A stretch of 6,113 bases of DNA from Nitrososphaera sp. UBA217 (GTDB lineage: Archaea; Thermoproteota; Nitrososphaeria; Nitrososphaerales; Nitrososphaeraceae). Position 1 is the stretch's first letter, and each line of letters begins with the position of its first letter. Shown here in pieces: positions 5,715 through 6,113 of the stretch. Where the stretch lies: the NCBI GenBank assembly GCA_002501845.1, contig DAOL01000048.1, forward strand, positions 3,299 to 9,411, written 5' to 3'. The notes beneath the pieces are model-generated. The model ran no database searches. It was not told where the DNA came from and was given only the letters and a program-made list of their open reading frames with translations. The translations under genes and the position numbers were made by a program.

Positions 5715-6113
5715 TCATCTTTTGGTGTAGCGGATATCTTGGCTCTGCCCGCCGCTCTTCATCTTGACCACGATTGTGTTGCCCGCTCTGCTGAATATCC
5801 TCTGTCTCTTGTCGTTTGTGAATATCCAACCGAGGACCACATCTATAGGTAGTAGGAACGCCTTGCCAAAGCTCTGTATGGCCGCGCTGCGAACGTCAAC
5901 CCTGTTTCCTGCCAGATCGGTTGTCTTGATGCGCAGGGCCATTTTGCCAAGCGACTGGCCCGTGGTAGTCTCAAAATATATCCAATAGGCAAAGAACACT
6001 AAACTTGTAATCGCCCACCCTAAAGGGCCATCAGCCCTGTTGAACCATCTGTCTGGCATCCCGTCAAACCAGAATGGGATAGCAGCTGCTGCAAATATCG
6101 CCCACAGCACCGT
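5715..6113 (-). CDS. RDD-family membrane protein, 5' partial
   Basis: The frame is open through the window edge (ACG at 6113-6111), so the visible 132 residues are the C-terminal part; the GTG at 6110 is probably internal. The RDD family is recognised from 'FAYWIYFETTTGQSLGKMALRIKTTDLAG' (family pattern E-x-x-x-G-x-T/S-x-G-K-x-x-x-x-I-x-V, here Glu50, Gly54, Gly58, Lys59) and the closing 'DKRQRIFSRAGNTIVVK', matching the usual 'K-x-Q-R-x-x-D-x-x-x-x-T-x-V-V'. Membrane segments are visible near residues 2-16, 29-47 and 80-98. The first segment with the namesake Arg-Asp-Asp lies outside the window. RDD proteins are integral membrane proteins of mostly unknown role, in some cases linked to ion or solute transport. 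The Asp usual in the final motif is Ser here (FSRAG). Confidence 0.88.
   Translation of the reverse strand, partial: TVLWAIFAAAAIPFWFDGMPDRWFNRADGPLGWAITSLVFFAYWIYFETTTGQSLGKMALRIKTTDLAGNRVDVRSAAIQSFGKAFLLPIDVVLGWIFTNDKRQRIFSRAGNTIVVKMKSGGQSQDIRYTKR

Noticed and set aside
5556..5852. Plus-strand open frame of 98 codons with a GTG start
   Set aside because: Its second half is antisense to the clear RDD gene, and it is rich in Cys, His and Leu without any family pattern. It is most likely a shadow.

Overview
The window looks like chromosomal DNA of a mesophilic archaeon, most likely an ammonia-oxidising thaumarchaeon of the Nitrososphaera type. This is an inference from four things: moderate GC (about 50% in most genes), mostly leaderless-looking starts with almost no Shine-Dalgarno sites, a TTTATA box placed correctly before one gene, and a gene mix typical of that group. 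No rRNA, tRNA, CRISPR array, insertion sequence or phage gene was seen.

Left part, plus strand (1-1987): the C-terminal part of an MDR-family NAD(P)H reductase, then 24 bases later a complete CitE-like (HpcH/HpaI superfamily) lyase in the same direction. The two probably form a small operon for acyl-CoA or organic-acid chemistry. After a 124-base gap comes a small winged-helix protein that is clearly more AT-rich than its neighbours.

Centre, minus strand (4746 down to 2052): a complete M3-family oligoendopeptidase F followed by a BASS/SBF-type secondary transporter. The two reading frames overlap by 11 bases, so they are almost certainly co-transcribed. The transporter's 3' end may be shifted out of frame at a run of six A, because an open, coding-looking stretch continues to 1990.

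Right part (4746-6113): a compact divergent control region holds an 8-bp perfect inverted repeat and the only strong Shine-Dalgarno match in the window. It precedes a plus-strand PD-(D/E)XK-like nuclease-fold protein whose motif reads Q-V-K. That gene's 3' end overlaps by 62 bases the 3' end of a minus-strand hypothetical protein with two CX4C pairs, which has a clear archaeal TATA box. At the far right is the C-terminal part of an RDD-family membrane protein, minus strand, cut by the window edge.

I see no convincing new multi-gene system. The points most worth checking are the possible frameshift in the transporter, the hairpin with the Shine-Dalgarno site, the convergent gene overlap and the two poorly characterised small proteins.
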